NCBI GenBank assembly: GCA_016187385.1
Contig: JACPJU010000001.1
Span: 525,144 to 589,143 of the forward strand
From: Candidatus Aenigmatarchaeota archaeon
Lineage (GTDB): Archaea; Aenigmatarchaeota; Aenigmatarchaeia; CG10238-14; SCSR01
DNA: 64,000 nt
Direction of reading: 5' to 3'
The translations under genes and the position numbers were made by a program. This document shows, one piece after another, positions 1-8,497 of the stretch (position 1 is its first letter; each line of letters opens with the position of its first letter). Under the pieces are notes generated by a model, which was given only the letters and a program-made list of their open reading frames with translations, did not search any database and was not told where the DNA came from.

Positions 1-4
1 GAAC

Positions 5-799
5 ATGGTAACTAAAATAATCGAGCATGAAAGGCCGAAGCTGAAGAACCCTCTTTTCATAGAAGGACTGCCGGGGATAGGACATGTCGGCAGGATTTCT
101 GCAGGATATCTGGTCGAAGAATTGAAGGCGAAAAAATTTGCAGACTTGATATCATCCCATTTCATGCATTATGTTCTATTGCAGCAGTCATCTTCTGTTC
201 ATGTGCTGAAAAATGAATTTTATTATCTGAGAAGAGGAGACAGGGACATTATAATTTTGATCGGAGACTCTCAAAGCATTGACCCTGAAGGCCATTATGA
301 AATCTCGCATGAGATACTTGATTATATAAAGAAACTGGGCGTGAAGGAGATGATAACCTTGGGTGGGTTGGGTGTGGGCGAGGCAAAGGAGAATCCGAAA
401 GTTGTAGGCGCTGTGAGCGATGATGACATGGTAGCCAAGTATAAGAAATACGGAATTGATTTCGATGCCGGAAATAAAGTCGGTACAATCATAGGAGCAT
501 CTGGATTGTTATTGGGGCTTGGTAAGTTTTACGGCATGAAAGGAATTTGTTTATTGGGAGAGACAGCAGGCTATCCTATTCTTCCGGATCCTAAGGCCGC
601 CGAACAAGTACTCAAGGTTCTGGTTAAGATACTCAATATAAAACTGGATACAAGCAAGCTTGGCAAGAGGGTGAAGGAAATGGAAGATTTCATCAAGAAG
701 ATCGAAGACATGCAAAGAAAGGCGATGGGCCAGATGATGCAGCAGCAGATGCCGAAGGGGAAGGAAGGCGGCAATGAAGAGCTGAGCTACATAGGTTGA
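5..799 (+). CDS. PAC2 family protein (proteasome assembly chaperone-like)
   Basis: The 264-residue protein has the family's opening pattern, with 'FIEGLPGIGHVG' near residues 18-29 followed by alternating strands and helices. It ends in a charged helix and a Met/Gln-rich tail ('QMMQQQMP'). Archaeal PAC2 proteins are thought to be relatives of proteasome assembly chaperones, though their clients are rarely proven. The ATG at 5 is the first one in the window, so a slightly earlier start cannot be excluded. Its 3' end is 20 nt from the convergent 3' end of the next small gene. Confidence 0.85.
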   Translation: MVTKIIEHERPKLKNPLFIEGLPGIGHVGRISAGYLVEELKAKKFADLISSHFMHYVLLQQSSSVHVLKNEFYYLRRGDRDIIILIGDSQSIDPEGHYEISHEILDYIKKLGVKEMITLGGLGVGEAKENPKVVGAVSDDDMVAKYKKYGIDFDAGNKVGTIIGASGLLLGLGKFYGMKGICLLGETAGYPILPDPKAAEQVLKVLVKILNIKLDTSKLGKRVKEMEDFIKKIEDMQRKAMGQMMQQQMPKGKEGGNEELSYIG

Positions 800-818
800 A
801 AGAAGTGATATATTAGAA

Positions 819-1112
819 CTAGATTCTAACTAACATTTTATACCCTTTACTTTCCATTGCTCCCGCAACTTTAACTACGTCGTCACGAGAAGATTTGTCA
901 TTAACTGCAAGTGAATATTCGCCATGTTCATTCGGATGTACGCTGACTATCGCAAGCGGGCATATCAACAATTTCCACCATGGTTCCCTTTTGTTCAATT
1001 CCATATCTTCACTAACATAAAGCCCCAGAGCAGAAGCAACTTCCTTTAAATCATTAAGATATGCTTTCTGTTGTTGCATTACTTGAGTGTAGGTGTCTAT
1101 TATACGTACCAT
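819..1112 (-). CDS. Hypothetical small protein
   Basis: The ORF track opens this frame at 1283, but the internal ATG at 1112 gives a compact 97-residue protein ('MVRIIDTYTQVMQQ...'). That start sits about 25 nt after a TATA-like run (TTTAAATCTTTAAAA on the minus strand). The middle has a WWKLL segment, and the end ('VVKVAGAMESKGYKML') looks like a helix followed by a strand. I do not recognise the family. It appears to share a divergent promoter region (about 1113-1160) with the plus-strand reading frame that leads into rpsB. Confidence 0.5.
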   Translation of the reverse strand: MVRIIDTYTQVMQQQKAYLNDLKEVASALGLYVSEDMELNKREPWWKLLICPLAIVSVHPNEHGEYSLAVNDKSSRDDVVKVAGAMESKGYKMLVRI

Positions 1113-1163
1113 GAATAAAAACTGTTTTTTTAAAGATTTAAAATTAACTTTCGAATAATATTC

Positions 1164-1499
1164 GTGCAAGTACGCAAAGCATTCCAAAATCCTGTCCTTG
1201 AAAAGGAACTTTCTAAACTTGGATTCATATACAGAAAAACAGACCGCACCCCTCAAAATAATTGCCATGAAGATAATTACCATTTTCCATCAATTGGAAG
1301 GCCGCCCTTGTCATTAGTAATAACTAGGACACCGAGTGAATTAGTGATTGTGGATTTGTATGAAAATCGCATTGGTTCCCAGAAACACATTGATGGAAAA
1401 TCCGGTCTCAACCAATTAAACGTGCCTTATTATTTACAACGCAAGCTGCAGGAACTAGGCTTTAAAACCTTAAAAACATTCTCTGACATAAGATATTTC
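1164..1499 (+). other. Open, protein-like stretch in frame upstream of rpsB
   Basis: From a stop at 1131 to the S2 ATG at 1500 the S2 frame is open without interruption. The translation looks like real protein ('LVITRTPSELVIVDLYENRI', 'RKLQELGFKTLKTF'). A GTG at 1164 is a possible start and follows a TATA-like TTTAAAGATTTAAA. It could be an N-terminal extension of S2, a small gene that lost its stop, or chance. Its last part resembles in layout the C-terminus of the divergent gene at 819-1112 (helix, then G-F/Y-K-x-L). Confidence 0.35.
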
Positions 1500-2099
1500 A
1501 TGCCTACAAAACTTTTGATGCCACAGGAGGAGTATCTAGCCTCTGGCATCCACATAGGGATGAAACAGAAGACGGACCAAATGAAGGATTTCATCTATAA
1601 GATAAGGGAAGACGGGTTGGCTGTTTTGAATCTTGGCAAGATCGATGAGAGAATAAAGACCGCTGCGAAGTATCTGGCACGCACTGAGAAGATAATGATT
1701 GTCACACGGAAATCAATCGCATTCAGCTCGATTAAAAAGTTCGGCGAGATAATCAATGCAAATGTTGTCGCAGGAAGATTCATGCCCGGCACTTTGACGA
1801 ATCCAGCTTACAAACATTTTTTTGAAGCTAAGGTGCTGATGGTTGTTGATCCATTGACTGACATACAGGCCTTGAAGGAAGCTGTCAAAGCCCGCGTGCC
1901 TGTTATTGCCATCTGCGATACATTCAACGAAATAAAGGATATCGACTTGATTATACCCTCGAACAACAAAGGCAGGAAGTCCGTTGCGACAATTTTCTGG
2001 TTGCTTGCCAGGGAAATTCTGAAGGAAAGAGGAACGATAAAGTCCGACACAGATTTCAAGTACGAAATAAAAGATTTTGAAGGTTCTGAATCGGATTAA
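1500..2099 (+). CDS. rps2: 30S ribosomal protein S2 (archaeal type)
   Basis: Archaeal S2 signature is visible from the chosen start: 'LLMPQEEYLASGIHIGMKQK' near the N-terminus, 'VAGRFMPGTLTNP' and 'VPVIAICDT' further on. The 199-residue length suits archaeal S2. I chose ATG 1500 because homologues begin just before the LLxPxEEYLxxGxHIG motif. A TATA-like CTTAAAAACA lies about 25 nt upstream, consistent with a leaderless mRNA. S2 binds the small-subunit head/body junction. The open frame continues 112 codons upstream, which is reported separately. Confidence 0.93.
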   Translation: MPTKLLMPQEEYLASGIHIGMKQKTDQMKDFIYKIREDGLAVLNLGKIDERIKTAAKYLARTEKIMIVTRKSIAFSSIKKFGEIINANVVAGRFMPGTLTNPAYKHFFEAKVLMVVDPLTDIQALKEAVKARVPVIAICDTFNEIKDIDLIIPSNNKGRKSVATIFWLLAREILKERGTIKSDTDFKYEIKDFEGSESD

Positions 2100-2153
2100 C
2101 TACATCCAAGTAATCTCATATCTTGATTATATAATTTTACAAAACAATAATCC

Positions 2154-2166
2154 ATATTTAAACCGA
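2154..2166 (+). promoter_or_regulatory. Probable TATA-box promoter of nrdR-nrdJ
   Basis: TATTTAAACC lies about 80 nt upstream of the nrdR ATG and about 35 nt ahead of the first palindrome. It is the best TATA candidate in the 142-nt gap after rps2. No other gene signal is seen in this gap. Confidence 0.45.
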
Positions 2167-2195
2167 ATCTAAATTGTATCTGTTGGCCTCAAAAA

Positions 2196-2211
2196 CCACA
2201 ATATGTTGTGC
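2196..2211 (+). promoter_or_regulatory. NrdR box 1
   Basis: CCACAATATGTTGTGC matches the known NrdR-box consensus (acaCwAtATaTwGwgt) at 13 of 16 positions and contains the perfect inverted repeat CACAA/TTGTG. It lies just upstream of nrdR-nrdJ and downstream of a TATA-like element, where bound NrdR would block transcription. Confidence 0.65.
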
Positions 2212-2227
2212 TTAAATAAGCCCCAAA

Positions 2228-2243
2228 ACACAATTATCTCTAT
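2228..2243 (+). promoter_or_regulatory. NrdR box 2 (weak, overlaps start codon)
   Basis: ACACAATTATCTCTAT matches the NrdR consensus strongly in its left half only (10 of 16 overall). It starts exactly 32 bp after box 1. Bacterial NrdR boxes usually occur in pairs about 31-32 bp apart, which supports the call. It overlaps the nrdR ATG. Confidence 0.4.
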
Positions 2244-2691
2244 GATATGCCCATACTGCCAAAGTGAAGAAACAAGGGTCATTGACAAGCGACCAAGCGA
2301 TGACAAGACATTCAGAAGGCGCAGGGAATGCGAGAAATGCAATAAAAGATTCACAACATACGAGAGAATAGAGATCATACCTTTGACTATTGTCAAGAAG
2401 GACGGCCGCAGGGAAGATTTCGACAGGAACAAAGTAAGAATGGGGATAACAAAAGCCTGCGAAAAGAGACCGATAAGCCAAGAAAAGATAGAAAAGGCCG
2501 TAGGCGAAATAGAAAATGAATTGAGGAACATGGACACGACTGAGATAAGGTCCAAGGTAATTGGTGATATGGTGATGAACAAACTAAAGGATTTGGACGA
2601 GGTCGCTTACATCAGGTTTGCTTCTGTGTATAAAAAGTTCAGAGACATAGAGTCTTTTGAAAAGGAATTGAAGGAACTTAAACGAGGATGA
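2242..2691 (+). CDS. nrdR: Transcriptional repressor NrdR
   Basis: The protein has an N-terminal zinc ribbon (C3-x2-C6 and C30-x2-C33) followed by an ATP-cone domain (roughly residues 48-138, 'VKKDGRREDFDRNKV'). At 149 residues it is standard length. NrdR senses dATP/ATP through the cone and represses ribonucleotide reductase genes. I chose ATG 2242 ('MICPYC') because the zinc ribbon begins at residue 3 in the family. It overlaps nrdJ by 4 nt (ATGA), so both are probably translated together and autoregulated through the upstream boxes. Confidence 0.95.
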   Translation: MICPYCQSEETRVIDKRPSDDKTFRRRRECEKCNKRFTTYERIEIIPLTIVKKDGRREDFDRNKVRMGITKACEKRPISQEKIEKAVGEIENELRNMDTTEIRSKVIGDMVMNKLKDLDEVAYIRFASVYKKFRDIESFEKELKELKRG

Positions 2692-5600
2692 GAATGGACG
2701 GTCTTGATCAACGAGTTCAATTGGTCGGCGAGCAGAAAGGATTGAAGATACCAAGATTGTTCACACAAGAAGGGCAAAATGTTTATGATACTTGCGAATG
2801 GGATAAAAGGACGTCACTGATCAAAAATCCAGATGGTACGATTGTTTTTCAGATGAACAACGTCGAAGTCCCGAAATTCTGGTCTCAGACCGCGTTGGAT
2901 ATTCTCGCGCAGAAATATTTCAGGAAGCGAGGCGTGCCTCAGTTCGATGTTAATGGGGATCCTATTTTGGATGCGAACGGTCAGCAAGTTCTCGGCAGCG
3001 AGGTCTCTTTGAAACAAGTCGTGCACAGACTTGCCGGGTGCTGGGCATGGTGGGGCAAGAAATACAATTATTTTGCAACAGACGAAGACGCCAAAGCGTT
3101 TTACGACGAGATTGCTTTTATGCTGTTGCACCAGTTTGCGTCACCGAATTCCCCTCAATGGTTCAATACTGGACTGCATTTTGCTTATGGAATTTCAGGA
3201 CCGCCGCAGGGGCACTGGCATGTTGATACGGATACAAAAGAATTGAAACAATCACAGGATGCTTATTCTCATCCGCAATGTCATGCGTGCTTTATCCAAT
3301 CTGTAAAGGACGAACTGATCAATGACGGCGGTATTCTGGATTTGGCGGTCAGGGAAGCAAGAATTTTCAAATACGGCTCAGGAACAGGAACCAACTTTTC
3401 AACTCTAAGATCAAAAGGCGAGCCGTTGTCTGGGGGAGGAACTTCCAGTGGAGTAATGTCGTTCTTGAAAATTTATGATACGGTTGCAGGTTCGATAAAA
3501 TCCGGCGGAACAACAAGACGTGCAGCCAAAATGGTTCTTTTGAATGTGGATCATCCCGAGATAGAAGCTTTCATAAGATGGAAAGCTAACGAAGAGAAAA
3601 AGTTTGCGGCGTTGGTAGGCACTGGTCTTGTTGATGGCTATAATGTGGAATCTGCTGGCGAACATGTATTCGGCCAGAATTCCAACAATTCGGTTCGCAT
3701 TACAGACGAATTTATGAAGTCTGTTGCCGAGGACAAGAATTGGAACTTGACATGGAGGACAGATGGAAGAGTTATCAAGACAGTCAAGGCACGACATTTA
3801 TGGGATACGATTGCACAGTCTGCATGGGAGTGCGCCGATCCCGGCCTGCAGTTCGACACAACATACAATGACTGGCACACTTCACCTGCTTCCGGAAGAA
3901 TTAACGCGACCAACCCTTGTAGCGAATTTGCATATTTGGACAATTCCGCATGCAACCTTGCATCATTGAATCTAAGGAAATTCTTGAATGGAACCTTTAA
4001 TGTCGATATGTTTAAACATGCCAGTCGGTTGTGGACTATAGTTTTGGAAATTTCTGTTTTGATGGCGCAGCTTCCGTCCAAGGAAATCGCCGATGTAACT
4101 TATAGAACAAGAAGCCTCGGTTTGGGGTACACGAATCTTGGCTCGGTGCTGATGCATCTTGGAATCCCATATGATTCTGATAAAGCAAGAAACATTGCAG
4201 CAGCTGTAACAGCTGTAATGACTGGCGAGAGTTATGCAACATCTGCAGAGATGGCTAGTGTTCTGGGTCCGTTCGGCGAGTTTGATAAAAATAGAGAACA
4301 CATGTTGCGAGTGATCAGGAACCACAGGAGAGCTGTGTACAATGCGCCGAAGGAAGAATATGAAGAATTGAATACAATGCCTGTCGCTATCGATCATGAG
4401 AAATGTCCTGACTATCTGCTTAAAGCTGCGATAGAAAGCTGGGACAGGGCTCTGTTGTGGGGCGAAAGGTTTGGATACAGGAATGCACAATCAACTTTGA
4501 TTGCACCTACTGGGACTATTAGTTTTGTTATGGACGCGGATACGACAGGCATAGAGCCGGATTTTGCTTTGGTAAAATTCAAAAAGCTCGTCGGCGGGGG
4601 TTATTTCAAGATCATCAACCAGACAGTCGAACCTGCGCTGAGGAATCTCGGTTATGCAGATGATGAAATAAAAAGCGTAATCAAATACCTTCTCGGGAGC
4701 AATACATTTGAAGGTGTGCCTTACATTAACACATTTACGCTGAAGAGAAAAGGATTTGTCGATACTGATCTTGAGAAGATGCAAAAATTATTGCCGGGTT
4801 CATTGGATCTTTCTTTTGTCTTCAATATCAACACCCTCGGTAAAGAATGCGTCGAAAGACTCGGGTTCAAAGAGCATCAATACTCGTCGCCGAATTTCAG
4901 TCTGCTGAAATCACTGGGATTCAGGGACGATGAGATAGAAGCCGCAAATGAGTTCATATGCGGGACGCAGACAATAGAGGGGGCTCCACATTTGAAGACA
5001 GAGCATTATCCTATTTTCGACTGCGCGAACAAATGCGGGAGGAAAGGCGTCAGATATATTGACTATATGGCGCATGTGAAGATGATGTCGGTTGTTCAAC
5101 CATTTTTATCGGGCAGCATAAGCAAGACCATCAACATGCCAAATCATGCAACTGTGGAAGAGATTGAGAATGTCTACATGGAATCATGGAAGCTCGGATT
5201 GAAATCTGTTGCATTGTACCGTGATGGTAGCAAGGTCATCCAGCCGTTGGCTGTGTTCAGGGAAAAGAAGGAAGAACCGAGGCCGACAAGGAGAAGGATG
5301 CCGGCAGAGAGAACTGCCATAACGCACAAGTTCAGGGTCGGCAATCAGGAAGGTTATTTGCATGTTGGATTGTTTGAGGAGGGCGTGCCCGGCGAGCTTT
5401 TCATCAAGATGGCAAAACAGGGAAGCACTCTCGCAGGATTGATGGATTCTTTTGCATTGGCCATATCAATAGGATTACAATATGGCGTGCCGTTGAAGGT
5501 TTGGGTCAGCAAGTACATAAACAACAGGTTCGAGCCGATGGGATGGACTGATAACCCAGACATACCTGTGGCAAAGTCAGTCATGGATTACATATTCAAA

Positions 5601-5870
5601 TGGATGGCGTTCAAGTTCCTGCCGAAGGAGGATTTGAAAGAACTGGGGCTGTTGAACGGGGAGAAGATAATTGTCACAGGCGATACTGCTGAGGATGTAG
5701 ACAGCCAGAACAGGGAAGTTGCTTCATTATCCCAGTTTGTGAAGATGGACGACAGGAAAAGTTACATGGAAGGCGACGAGCCTACGTGCCACGAGTGCGG
5801 GAGCATGATGATAAGAAGCGGTTCTTGTTATGTCTGTACTGGATGCGGGGCGACTAGCGGATGTTCTTAA
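2688..5870 (+). CDS. nrdJ: Adenosylcobalamin-dependent ribonucleoside-diphosphate reductase (class II)
   Basis: The 1060-residue protein has class II RNR landmarks: 'NPCSE' with the catalytic cysteine near residue 410, 'APTGTIS' near 605, and a C-terminal redox/zinc tail with C-x2-C pairs ('CHEC', 'CYVCTGCG'). It makes deoxynucleotides using adenosylcobalamin as radical source, without oxygen. It is co-transcribed with nrdR; an alternative start is the ATG at 2694. Its last 20 or so codons recur in diverged form at 6586-6650 beyond a TA module, so the present 3' end may be an acquired replacement. Confidence 0.95.
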   Translation: MRMDGLDQRVQLVGEQKGLKIPRLFTQEGQNVYDTCEWDKRTSLIKNPDGTIVFQMNNVEVPKFWSQTALDILAQKYFRKRGVPQFDVNGDPILDANGQQVLGSEVSLKQVVHRLAGCWAWWGKKYNYFATDEDAKAFYDEIAFMLLHQFASPNSPQWFNTGLHFAYGISGPPQGHWHVDTDTKELKQSQDAYSHPQCHACFIQSVKDELINDGGILDLAVREARIFKYGSGTGTNFSTLRSKGEPLSGGGTSSGVMSFLKIYDTVAGSIKSGGTTRRAAKMVLLNVDHPEIEAFIRWKANEEKKFAALVGTGLVDGYNVESAGEHVFGQNSNNSVRITDEFMKSVAEDKNWNLTWRTDGRVIKTVKARHLWDTIAQSAWECADPGLQFDTTYNDWHTSPASGRINATNPCSEFAYLDNSACNLASLNLRKFLNGTFNVDMFKHASRLWTIVLEISVLMAQLPSKEIADVTYRTRSLGLGYTNLGSVLMHLGIPYDSDKARNIAAAVTAVMTGESYATSAEMASVLGPFGEFDKNREHMLRVIRNHRRAVYNAPKEEYEELNTMPVAIDHEKCPDYLLKAAIESWDRALLWGERFGYRNAQSTLIAPTGTISFVMDADTTGIEPDFALVKFKKLVGGGYFKIINQTVEPALRNLGYADDEIKSVIKYLLGSNTFEGVPYINTFTLKRKGFVDTDLEKMQKLLPGSLDLSFVFNINTLGKECVERLGFKEHQYSSPNFSLLKSLGFRDDEIEAANEFICGTQTIEGAPHLKTEHYPIFDCANKCGRKGVRYIDYMAHVKMMSVVQPFLSGSISKTINMPNHATVEEIENVYMESWKLGLKSVALYRDGSKVIQPLAVFREKKEEPRPTRRRMPAERTAITHKFRVGNQEGYLHVGLFEEGVPGELFIKMAKQGSTLAGLMDSFALAISIGLQYGVPLKVWVSKYINNRFEPMGWTDNPDIPVAKSVMDYIFKWMAFKFLPKEDLKELGLLNGEKIIVTGDTAEDVDSQNREVASLSQFVKMDDRKSYMEGDEPTCHECGSMMIRSGSCYVCTGCGATSGCS

Positions 5871-5974
5871 CTATTATTCAGGTTTATCTAATAGCATGTT
5901 CCTGCTACAACTGAACCTACCAGACTAAATCTTTATATGTATATCTTTTTAATATTTGTATATACGCTGGTCAG

Positions 5975-6241
5975 ATGTGGTACAGAGATGAGTTCCTGAA
6001 TTATTGGTGGAACGATAAGAAACTGTATATGGCCTTGCATGCATTGGATGAGCTGGAAGAATTTGATAAAACAATAGATTTCATATGCGAAATATTAGAG
6101 AAGGGTGAACATAAGCTGGAGTCAAAGGGGGAACAAAAGATGATTGCGAAACTAAAAGTTGGTAAAATGATTTGGGAGACAGCATATAGGATAACTGGTA
6201 ATACTTGTACAATAATACATTTTGGAGTGAAAAGAGTATGA
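5975..6241 (+). CDS. Probable toxin of TA module 1
   Basis: An 88-residue unknown rich in aromatic residues at its start ('NYWWNDKKLYMAL'), with a central 'FDKTIDFICEILEKGEH' helix and strands at the end ('TAYRITGNTCTIIHFG'). The size and fold pattern suit a small RelE/DUF4258-like RNase toxin, but I see no diagnostic catalytic residue. It overlaps by 4 nt a gene encoding a zinc-ribbon/AbrB protein, a typical toxin-first TA layout. TATA-rich sequence (CTTTATATGTATATC) precedes it, and it lies 104 nt after the nrdJ stop. Confidence 0.6.
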   Translation: MWYRDEFLNYWWNDKKLYMALHALDELEEFDKTIDFICEILEKGEHKLESKGEQKMIAKLKVGKMIWETAYRITGNTCTIIHFGVKRV

Positions 6242-6585
6242 TGTCAAAACTTAAGCTGTTGCTGAGGACACAAGAGAAGAAAGAATTGTCTACATGCCCT
6301 ATATGCCAATCCGGTTTAGAAGAAACTACGGTTGTTCGTAAGGGAATTAAATTGCATGGGTTCAAGTGTAAGAAATGTGGAGAGATAGTGTTCCCGTCAT
6401 CTGAGGTGTTTAAATATGAAATATTATCAGGAAAGAAAAATGTGAGGGAGGTTAGAAGAGTGGGCAACTCAATTGTTATAGGACTACCAAAAGCTTTAGC
6501 AGAGGAAGTTGGAATTAAATCTGGCGATCTAGCGTATTTTGAAGGTAAGGGTAAAGAGATTAGAGTTGATATATTCAAAAAGTAA
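6238..6585 (+). CDS. Zinc-ribbon + AbrB-type antitoxin of TA module 1
   Basis: The N-terminal half has a zinc ribbon ('CPICQSG', then 'CKKCGE') like YgiT/MqsA antitoxins. The C-terminal 45 residues form a SpoVT-AbrB swapped-hairpin DNA-binding domain ('VRRVGNSIVIGLPKALAEEVGIKSGD'). I chose ATG 6238, inside the toxin stop (ATGA overlap). Antitoxins of this type neutralise the toxin and repress their own operon. The stop codon directly abuts the orphan nrdJ 3' end. Confidence 0.8.
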   Translation: MMSKLKLLLRTQEKKELSTCPICQSGLEETTVVRKGIKLHGFKCKKCGEIVFPSSEVFKYEILSGKKNVREVRRVGNSIVIGLPKALAEEVGIKSGDLAYFEGKGKEIRVDIFKK

Positions 6586-6650
6586 GGTAGCTGTTAGAAG
6601 CGGTTCCTGTTATGTTTGCACTGGCTGCGGGAGCACTAGCGGGTGTTCTA
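6586..6650 (+). pseudogene. Orphan 3' end of nrdJ
   Basis: This stretch reads 'VRSGSCYVCTGCGSTSGCS', matching the nrdJ C-terminus 'IRSGSCYVCTGCGATSGCS' at all but two residues. Over about 58 nt the DNA is roughly 83% identical and most differences are at third codon positions, so it is a diverged homologue and not a fresh duplication. The stop codon has become AAA. It begins at the TA1 antitoxin stop and ends 5 nt from the convergent stop of the lipoprotein gene. Confidence 0.85.
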
Positions 6651-6655
6651 AACGT

Positions 6656-7702
6656 TCAAAGAGACTCATTATTAATATGTGGTCTATAGTTTCTTTTTTG
6701 ACGTGTTCTGATAATGACCCCATTTCTCCTATCCCTAAACACAAATGGGTACCCTGAATCGTCTCCTTTTTCTCTATACATTCTTTCAGCTTCTTGTAAA
6801 GACTTGAGGGCATACTTATCTGCTTCCCATTCATCGCGAGTTAGAAAATGTAATATTTCATGTCTTAAAATTATACTCAGACGTTGCCCCTGATCATATG
6901 TTTTTTTTCTCTTGAGGTTTAAATACCCTGGAGATTCTGCTTGTTCCAAATCTATATCAGGAAATGCAGGTAAATCGTTTCGACTATGTAGTTCTCTACC
7001 TGTGGATAGTACATTGGAACCAGTTGCAACAAGAACATAGTACTCCATTTTTAGTTTCCCGTTTGGAAGATGCCTTTCAGCTGAAACGAACTGTCCATTG
7101 AAACTACTTTCTGAAGATTCTTTTATCAAGAGGTCCCTTACATAATCAATAGGTATTTTTTTATATTCATCAGGCGTAAGGACATGATTATCAAAAAGGA
7201 AGAAATTAAGTGTTGTCTCTACAATCTCATCTCCTTTAGAACCATACCTTTTGCTTTTGATTAAATCTTCTTTAGATCTTCTTATACCGGGAAATTCTAA
7301 TGCTCCTTTTCGTAGGTAAAATTCATAATCGCTTAGATTTGTAATAGTTATGCCAAGTTCCTTTAACTCTTGATCAGTCAATATATCTCCTGGTAGCTCT
7401 CTTAAAGGTGTAGGCGTTGGTGTAGATGTTTGGGTTGGTGTACTAGTTGATGTAGGAATTTGAGTATAAGTCTTGGTTGGTGTTGAAATCGCTATTTGGG
7501 TAGGTGTAACATAAGGAGTTGTAACTTTCACAGTATATGGGCTAGGTTGATTATGTATAGATTCGGTTCTACCAGACCTACAACCTAAGGGTAATAATAA
7601 AGATAATAGCAATGTTCCTGTTGCTGCTTTGTATCCAATAGATTTTAAAAAATTTGATTCATAACTAGCTTTTCTGATAAAGTCTCTATCCATATTACTC
7701 AT
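6656..7702 (-). CDS. Lipoprotein with predicted zinc-metalloprotease domain
   Basis: The N-terminus has a hydrophobic stretch ending in a lipobox ('LLLPLGC', Cys41), then a Thr/Pro-rich linker (residues about 60-105) that should hold the domain off the membrane. Near the C-terminus 'LRHEILHFL' (HExxH, 281-285) is followed by 'EWEADKYALKSL', which could supply the third metal ligand. This suggests a surface-anchored peptidase of unknown family; substrate unknown. The start overlaps by 4 nt the stop of a ribbon-helix-helix gene. The Thr/Pro linker and long lipobox region differ from neighbouring housekeeping genes. Confidence 0.65.
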   Translation of the reverse strand: MSNMDRDFIRKASYESNFLKSIGYKAATGTLLLSLLLPLGCRSGRTESIHNQPSPYTVKVTTPYVTPTQIAISTPTKTYTQIPTSTSTPTQTSTPTPTPLRELPGDILTDQELKELGITITNLSDYEFYLRKGALEFPGIRRSKEDLIKSKRYGSKGDEIVETTLNFFLFDNHVLTPDEYKKIPIDYVRDLLIKESSESSFNGQFVSAERHLPNGKLKMEYYVLVATGSNVLSTGRELHSRNDLPAFPDIDLEQAESPGYLNLKRKKTYDQGQRLSIILRHEILHFLTRDEWEADKYALKSLQEAERMYREKGDDSGYPFVFRDRRNGVIIRTRQKRNYRPHINNESL

Positions 7703-7836
7703 CCCTTCTCACCTAAAACTTTCCTGACAGAATATTCAATAAAATGAGACCTGTTCCTAAATAGATTTCCGTCTAGCTTTCCGTCTATTTTTCTGACAGT
7801 CTTTTCATCCATTGATATGCTTATTTTTTGTTTCAT
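7699..7836 (-). CDS. Ribbon-helix-helix (CopG-type) regulator, 45 aa
   Basis: Too short for the ORF track. The translation ('KISISMDEKTVRKIDGKL...SHFIEYSVRKVL') has the strand-helix-helix pattern of CopG/MetJ-type DNA-binding proteins, with the N-terminal strand that enters the major groove. Its TGA overlaps the ATG of the downstream lipoprotein gene (4 nt), so the two form an operon and the regulator probably controls it. It is located 22 nt upstream-side from the 3' end of the next minus-strand gene. Confidence 0.7.
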   Translation of the reverse strand: MKQKISISMDEKTVRKIDGKLDGNLFRNRSHFIEYSVRKVLGEKG

Positions 7837-7858
7837 CTTACCACAATTTTCTGATTAG

Positions 7859-8485
7859 TTATTGAATTCCTGTTCTAGAATCTCTATCTTCAATTTCGCT
7901 TCTGTATAAAAGCTCTCTTTCAGGATGCTTGTCAAAATATCCTCTGAATAGCTTTCTACCAAGATTTCTTTCCCATGTCTCGTAAAATGATTCTCCACCA
8001 CGCTTGGCCCAGAATCTTGCCGCACGTCCGCCGACATATCCAAGCGCAAGCATAGTCCCTGCAGCTGCAGCGGTTTCTACTGGCTTGTCCAGGACATTAT
8101 TGGCCAAATTCACTCCCGCATGCCATATACTGTTGTAATCAATTTCCCTAACAACATCATAGACTTGTTTCGCGCCTTCAGCACCCCTTGTTAAAGCTTC
8201 ATATGCTTCTCTTAGTTGCAAGTGTTTAAGATAGTCCAAAGCGTTGCCTGTTTCAGCACCAGCCTTTTCAATTCCAGTATCAATGCGTCTCACCTTGTCG
8301 AGATCTTTTATGATGTGAGGAACATTGTAAATAAAATTAGGCGCAGTTAGAATACCGTCTTTAACCTTTCCAAGATAGCCATTGCCGTCTCCAAAAAGAA
8401 CACCAGCCGCACCCGCTTGCCCGGCTAATCTTATAGCATGTGACCCTACATAACCCAATGCTCTGCGTCCAATTTCGTATGACAT
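7859..8485 (-). CDS. Hypothetical protein with hydrophobic Ala/Gly-rich segments
   Basis: A 208-residue protein with no family I recognise. It has Gly/Ala-rich segments ('GQAGAAGVLFGDGNGYLG' and 'AAAAGTMLALGYVGG') that could contact membranes, separated by a charged helical middle, and a very basic/acidic C-terminus ending 'RDSRTGIQ'. It precedes the RHH-lipoprotein pair on the same strand. Upstream DNA carries two ATTACTACCA direct repeats that may be an operator. Confidence 0.5.
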   Translation of the reverse strand: MSYEIGRRALGYVGSHAIRLAGQAGAAGVLFGDGNGYLGKVKDGILTAPNFIYNVPHIIKDLDKVRRIDTGIEKAGAETGNALDYLKHLQLREAYEALTRGAEGAKQVYDVVREIDYNSIWHAGVNLANNVLDKPVETAAAAGTMLALGYVGGRAARFWAKRGGESFYETWERNLGRKLFRGYFDKHPERELLYRSEIEDRDSRTGIQ

Positions 8486-8497
8486 AAACTATCATTT

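Noticed and set aside
819-1283. 154-aa version of the minus-strand ORF
   Set aside because: The first 57 codons are antisense to the plus-strand frame leading to S2 and lack a promoter; the start at 1112 fits better.
6539-6757. ORF 6539-6757 as a new zinc-ribbon gene
   Set aside because: Its Cys-rich part is the orphan nrdJ end read through a lost stop into antisense lipoprotein sequence.
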